Translations under genes and position numbers: made by a program
DNA from: Oscillospiraceae bacterium
Lineage (GTDB): Bacteria; Bacillota; Clostridia; Oscillospirales; Acutalibacteraceae
Direction: 5' to 3'
Assembly (NCBI GenBank): GCA_015066385.1
Contig: SVOJ01000003.1
Span: 1-64,000 of the forward strand
Length of the DNA: 64,000 nt
Shown: positions 61,163-64,000 of the stretch, in pieces
How positions within the stretch are numbered: the first letter of the stretch is position 1
How the letters are laid out: each line of letters opens with the position of its first letter
The notes under the pieces: generated by a model
What the model saw: the letters and a program-made list of their open reading frames with translations, nothing else
What the model was told of the DNA's origin: nothing
Database searches by the model: none

Positions 61163-61624
61163 ATGTTGAAAAAAAACAGACAGGCTCTGATTGTGCAGAT
61201 TATTGAACAGAACTGTGTCAGCACACAGGAAGACCTGATGAATAAGCTGTGTGAAGCAGGGGTGGAAGTCACACAGGCGACGGTTTCAAGAGATATTAAG
61301 GAACTGCGAATAGTCAAGCAGTCTTCCGCTACGGGCGAATATAAATACTGTATTCCCGCAAATAATCCTGATAGTAAACTGAATAAATATCATGCTATTT
61401 TTGCAGAATCCGTGGTTTATACGGATTGCGCCATGGGCATCTGCCTTGTTAAGTGTCATGTCGGTACGGCGCAGGCGGCTTGTGCGGCTATTGACTCCAT
61501 GAATCTGCCCGGTGTGGTCGGTACACTTGCGGGGGATGATACCATTTTCATTCTTTGCCGTAACGAAGCAGGTGCAGCAGAAATCAAAAAGACGATCGAC
61601 GAAGTTATTTCAAGTATTAAATAA
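61163..61624 (+). CDS. argR: Arginine repressor
   Basis: A 153-residue regulator with an N-terminal winged helix (QEDLMNKLCEAGVEVTQATV, then SRDIKELR) and a C-terminal oligomerisation and arginine-binding domain (GTLAGDDTIFILCRNEAGA). It acts as an arginine-responsive repressor; no ARG box is evident here. Two adjacent ATGs (61160, 61163) follow GAAGGA; the second has better spacing. Confidence 0.94.
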   Translation: MLKKNRQALIVQIIEQNCVSTQEDLMNKLCEAGVEVTQATVSRDIKELRIVKQSSATGEYKYCIPANNPDSKLNKYHAIFAESVVYTDCAMGICLVKCHVGTAQAACAAIDSMNLPGVVGTLAGDDTIFILCRNEAGAAEIKKTIDEVISSIK

Positions 61625-61635
61625 GTTTTATTACC

Positions 61636-63291
61636 ATGCTTTGCAATTTACAGATTGAAAACATTGCCATCATTGAAAAAGCATCTGTTGACTTTGTCAA
61701 CGGATTTAATGTGCTGACGGGTGAAACGGGTGCAGGAAAGTCCATTATTATTGATTCTATCAATGCCGTTCTCGGTGAAAAAACGTCCCGTGAACTCATC
61801 CGTACCGGCTGTGTATCAGCCAATGTGTCGGCGTATTTTGCTTTTGTTGCAAAACCGGTCAATGATCTGCTGGAATCCCTGGAACTGCCTGTTGAATCTG
61901 ACGGCAGTCTGTTATTGCAGCGAAAACTGTATAAAGACGGCAGAAATCTGTGTCATGTCAACGGTGCAACTGTAACTGTATCTGTTTTGCGCAGAATCGG
62001 TATGATGCTGATGAATATTCACGGTCAGCGAGACAGTCAGGATCTTCTGAATGCTGAGCAGCATTTTCAGTTTGTTGATAGTTACGGTGATCTTGAAGAA
62101 AATTTCAATGCATATAAAACTGCTTTTGAGATTTGGTCTTCGTGTAAAGCGGAACTGAAAAAGGCCATACAGTCTGAAACCGACAAGGAACGCCGAATGG
62201 ATCTTCTGCAATATCAGATCCGTGAGCTTGAGGTTGCTGATATCAGAATTGGTGAACGAGAGCAGTTGAATGCACAGAAAAAGATGATTCGTAATCTTGA
62301 TAAACTCAACAAAGCTTTGAACGGTGCGTTTGTTTCTCTTGACAATGCAGTTTCGTCAGTTGACCATGCTGTGCATTGCATTGATGAGGCTTCAAAAGTC
62401 AGTCCGTCAGTTTCGGTTTTGAATACAAGTCTGCAGGAAGCAATATCTATTCTTTATGATTGCCGTGAGGAAACATCCTCTGTCTTGTCACAGGTAGATG
62501 GTGCGGATTCGGATCTTGATCAAATCGAAGAACGACTCGACCTTTTATACCGTCTTTCCAAAAAATACGGCAACGATGAAGGGCAGATGCTTAACTTTTT
62601 GCAGGATTGCCGTGAGGAATATGACAGGCTTATCAATGCGCAGGCGGTTATAGAAAAATTACAAGTGAAATGTGATAAAGCGGAACAGGAATTGCTTGCC
62701 GTTGCAAAAATACTTTCCGATAAACGAAAGTCTGCGGCGGAAAAACTTCGCTTGTGCATTGAAGATGAACTTCATTTTCTGGATATGCCCAATGCAAGTT
62801 TTCTTGTGCATTTCATGTCAACAGAACCGACTGAAACGGGAGCGGATAATATTGAATTTTATATTACGGCAAATCCCGGTGAGGATCCGAAACCTTTGGC
62901 AAAAGTTGCATCCGGAGGTGAATTGTCCCGTGTTATGCTGGCTATCAAAAATGCGCTTGCGGACAAGGACATTGTGTCTACGCTGATTTTTGATGAAATT
63001 GATGCAGGGGTCAGCGGCAGAGCAGCTGAAAAGATCGGTAAAAAACTCAAGCAGGCGGCAAAAAACAGGCAGGTGCTTTGCATTACGCATCTTTCGCAGA
63101 TTGCCAGCCGCGCCGATGCGCATTTTTTAATAGAAAAAAATGTGCGTGATGAAAAGACTTACACTTCCATTTCTGCGCTTGATATCGATGGCAGAATCAA
63201 TGAACTCGCCCGCATGAACGGCGGAATCACGCTTACGCAAGTCCACCGTGATGCCGCAAGGCAACTGTTGGTGGATGCAGGTGTGTTATAA
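61636..63291 (+). CDS. recN: DNA repair protein RecN
   Basis: A 551-residue SMC-like ATPase for double-strand break repair. Walker A is GETGAGKSIIIDSINAVLG; the signature and Walker B region reads VASGGELSRVMLAIKNAL and LIFDEIDAGVSG, with a central coiled coil. It lacks a clear ribosome site and starts 11 bases after argR, so translation is probably coupled. Last gene of the run. Confidence 0.96.
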   Translation: MLCNLQIENIAIIEKASVDFVNGFNVLTGETGAGKSIIIDSINAVLGEKTSRELIRTGCVSANVSAYFAFVAKPVNDLLESLELPVESDGSLLLQRKLYKDGRNLCHVNGATVTVSVLRRIGMMLMNIHGQRDSQDLLNAEQHFQFVDSYGDLEENFNAYKTAFEIWSSCKAELKKAIQSETDKERRMDLLQYQIRELEVADIRIGEREQLNAQKKMIRNLDKLNKALNGAFVSLDNAVSSVDHAVHCIDEASKVSPSVSVLNTSLQEAISILYDCREETSSVLSQVDGADSDLDQIEERLDLLYRLSKKYGNDEGQMLNFLQDCREEYDRLINAQAVIEKLQVKCDKAEQELLAVAKILSDKRKSAAEKLRLCIEDELHFLDMPNASFLVHFMSTEPTETGADNIEFYITANPGEDPKPLAKVASGGELSRVMLAIKNALADKDIVSTLIFDEIDAGVSGRAAEKIGKKLKQAAKNRQVLCITHLSQIASRADAHFLIEKNVRDEKTYTSISALDIDGRINELARMNGGITLTQVHRDAARQLLVDAGVL

Positions 63292-63302
63292 AAAGAAAAT
63301 GC

Positions 63303-63331
63303 TTGACAATTATTTTTCATATGTGTATAAT
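63303..63331 (+). promoter_or_regulatory. SigA promoter of tyrS
   Basis: Consensus TTGACA (63303-63308), a 17-base spacer and TATAAT (63326-63331). Confidence 0.85.
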
Positions 63332-63337
63332 ACATTC

Positions 63338-63597
63338 AATGGCGAAGACGGGAAGAAGTAACCCTGCATCCGATGCGAAGAGAGGTTTCGGTTGGTGTAA
63401 GAAACCGTGAGGGGCGAGTGAAATACATCCCTGAGCTGCAATGCTGAATAAATCAGTAGGCGTTGCCGTGCGCGCACGTTACAGCGCCGGAAGTTTTTTG
63501 ACTTCGTAAGGTCATATCCGCGAGGATGTGATAAACTGAGGTGGTACCACGCATATTCTGCGTCCTCGGAATATATCCGGGGACGTTATTTTTTTTC
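63338..63597 (+). promoter_or_regulatory. Tyrosine T-box riboswitch with terminator
   Basis: The leader shows the T-box elements in order: AG-rich bulge (GAAGTAA), distal stem I loop (GGTTTCGGTTGGTGTAAG), a specifier-loop sequence with the Tyr codon TAC (GTGAAATACATCC) and the T-box TGAGGTGGTACCACGC at 63537-63552, which binds the uncharged tRNA end. It is followed by a 10-bp terminator stem (63561-63570 with 63576-63585) and a T-run. Uncharged tRNA-Tyr would switch on tyrS. This fills the 321-base gap between recN and tyrS. Confidence 0.93.
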
Positions 63598-63612
63598 AGG
63601 AGGAAAAAATAT

Positions 63613-64000
63613 ATGACTGTTTTTGAAGAACTCAAAGCAAGAGGTTTGATTGCGCAGACAACAGATGAAGAAAAAATCAAGGATCTTATCACCAACGAAA
63701 AGATTCGTTTCTATATCGGTTTTGATCCCACGGCAGACAGCCTTCATGTCGGCCATTTTGTACAGGTCATGGTTATGGCACACATGCAGAGAGCGGGCCA
63801 TACTCCTATCGCACTGTTCGGTGGCGGCACGGGCATGGTCGGTGACCCTTCGGGCAAGACCGATATGAGAAAAATGCTCACCCGTGAAACCATCGATCAT
63901 AACATTGAATGCTTCCGCAAGCAGATGTCCCGTCTTGTTGACTTCTCTGACGGTAAAGCTGTCATGGTCAACAATGCAGACTGGTTGTTGAATCTCAACT
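63613..64000 (+). CDS. tyrS: Tyrosyl-tRNA synthetase, N-terminal part (runs off the window)
   Basis: The 129 visible residues begin [20 protein letters not shown] and contain the class I signature [14 protein letters not shown] and the active-site segment [17 protein letters not shown]. The gene continues past the right edge. AGGAGG precedes the ATG. It is controlled by the T-box upstream. Confidence 0.95.
   Translation, partial: MTVFEELKARGLIAQTTDEEKIKDLITNEKIRFYIGFDPTADSLHVGHFVQVMVMAHMQRAGHTPIALFGGGTGMVGDPSGKTDMRKMLTRETIDHNIECFRKQMSRLVDFSDGKAVMVNNADWLLNLN

Overview
The window looks like chromosome of a low-to-moderate GC, gut-type member of the Clostridia, probably an uncultured Oscillospiraceae/Ruminococcaceae relative. 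The evidence is a T-box leader on tyrS, the order nusB - TsaD-like gene - xseA - xseB - ispA - dxs - tlyA - nadK - argR - recN, an iron-sulfur L-serine dehydratase, strong SigA-type promoters (often with an extended TGn -10) and AGGAGG ribosome sites. I see no insertion sequence, prophage, integrase or CRISPR array.

Layout. 0-8 kb: a membrane-associated M28 peptidase, a flavin desaturase/reductase pair, a murK-murQ cell-wall salvage pair and a GH36 alpha-galactosidase. 8-15.5 kb: two related small membrane proteins, a GH38 alpha-mannosidase, a 5'-truncated alpha/beta-hydrolase remnant and a GH95 alpha-L-fucosidase. 15.5-23.3 kb: a minus-strand cluster read in the order GNAT acetyltransferase, unknown 403-aa protein, KdsB-like CMP-Kdo synthetase, two sialidase-fold (BNR) proteins, and two closely related polytopic membrane proteins of no family I recognise. 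23.4-30.9 kb: two tandem neutral-ceramidase-like zinc hydrolases, a GH3 glycosidase broken by one base, and a GH42 beta-galactosidase. Then a tRNA-Leu(CAG) with its own promoter and terminator.

31.3-47.4 kb is one reading frame encoding a secreted protein of about 5,360 residues. It has eight homologous modules built from roughly 93 GLUG-type repeats, then about 1,200 acidic, mostly helical residues and a short aromatic amphipathic tail. The next gene, a secreted metallophosphoesterase, ends in a clearly similar tail although the rest is unrelated. This suggests a shared surface-retention or sorting signal that is neither LPXTG nor dockerin.

47.5-64 kb returns to metabolism and housekeeping: a GPH-type sugar symporter, a TIM-barrel sugar isomerase, L-serine dehydratase, a lipoprotein, the nusB-recN run and the start of tyrS.

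How it fits together (inference): most glycosidases lack signal peptides, so the cell probably imports oligosaccharides carrying fucose, mannose, galactose and perhaps sialic- or ulosonic-acid residues and trims them in the cytoplasm. The giant protein could provide adhesion. The best candidates for undescribed biology are the KdsB/BNR/paired-membrane-protein cluster and the giant GLUG protein with its shared C-terminal tail.
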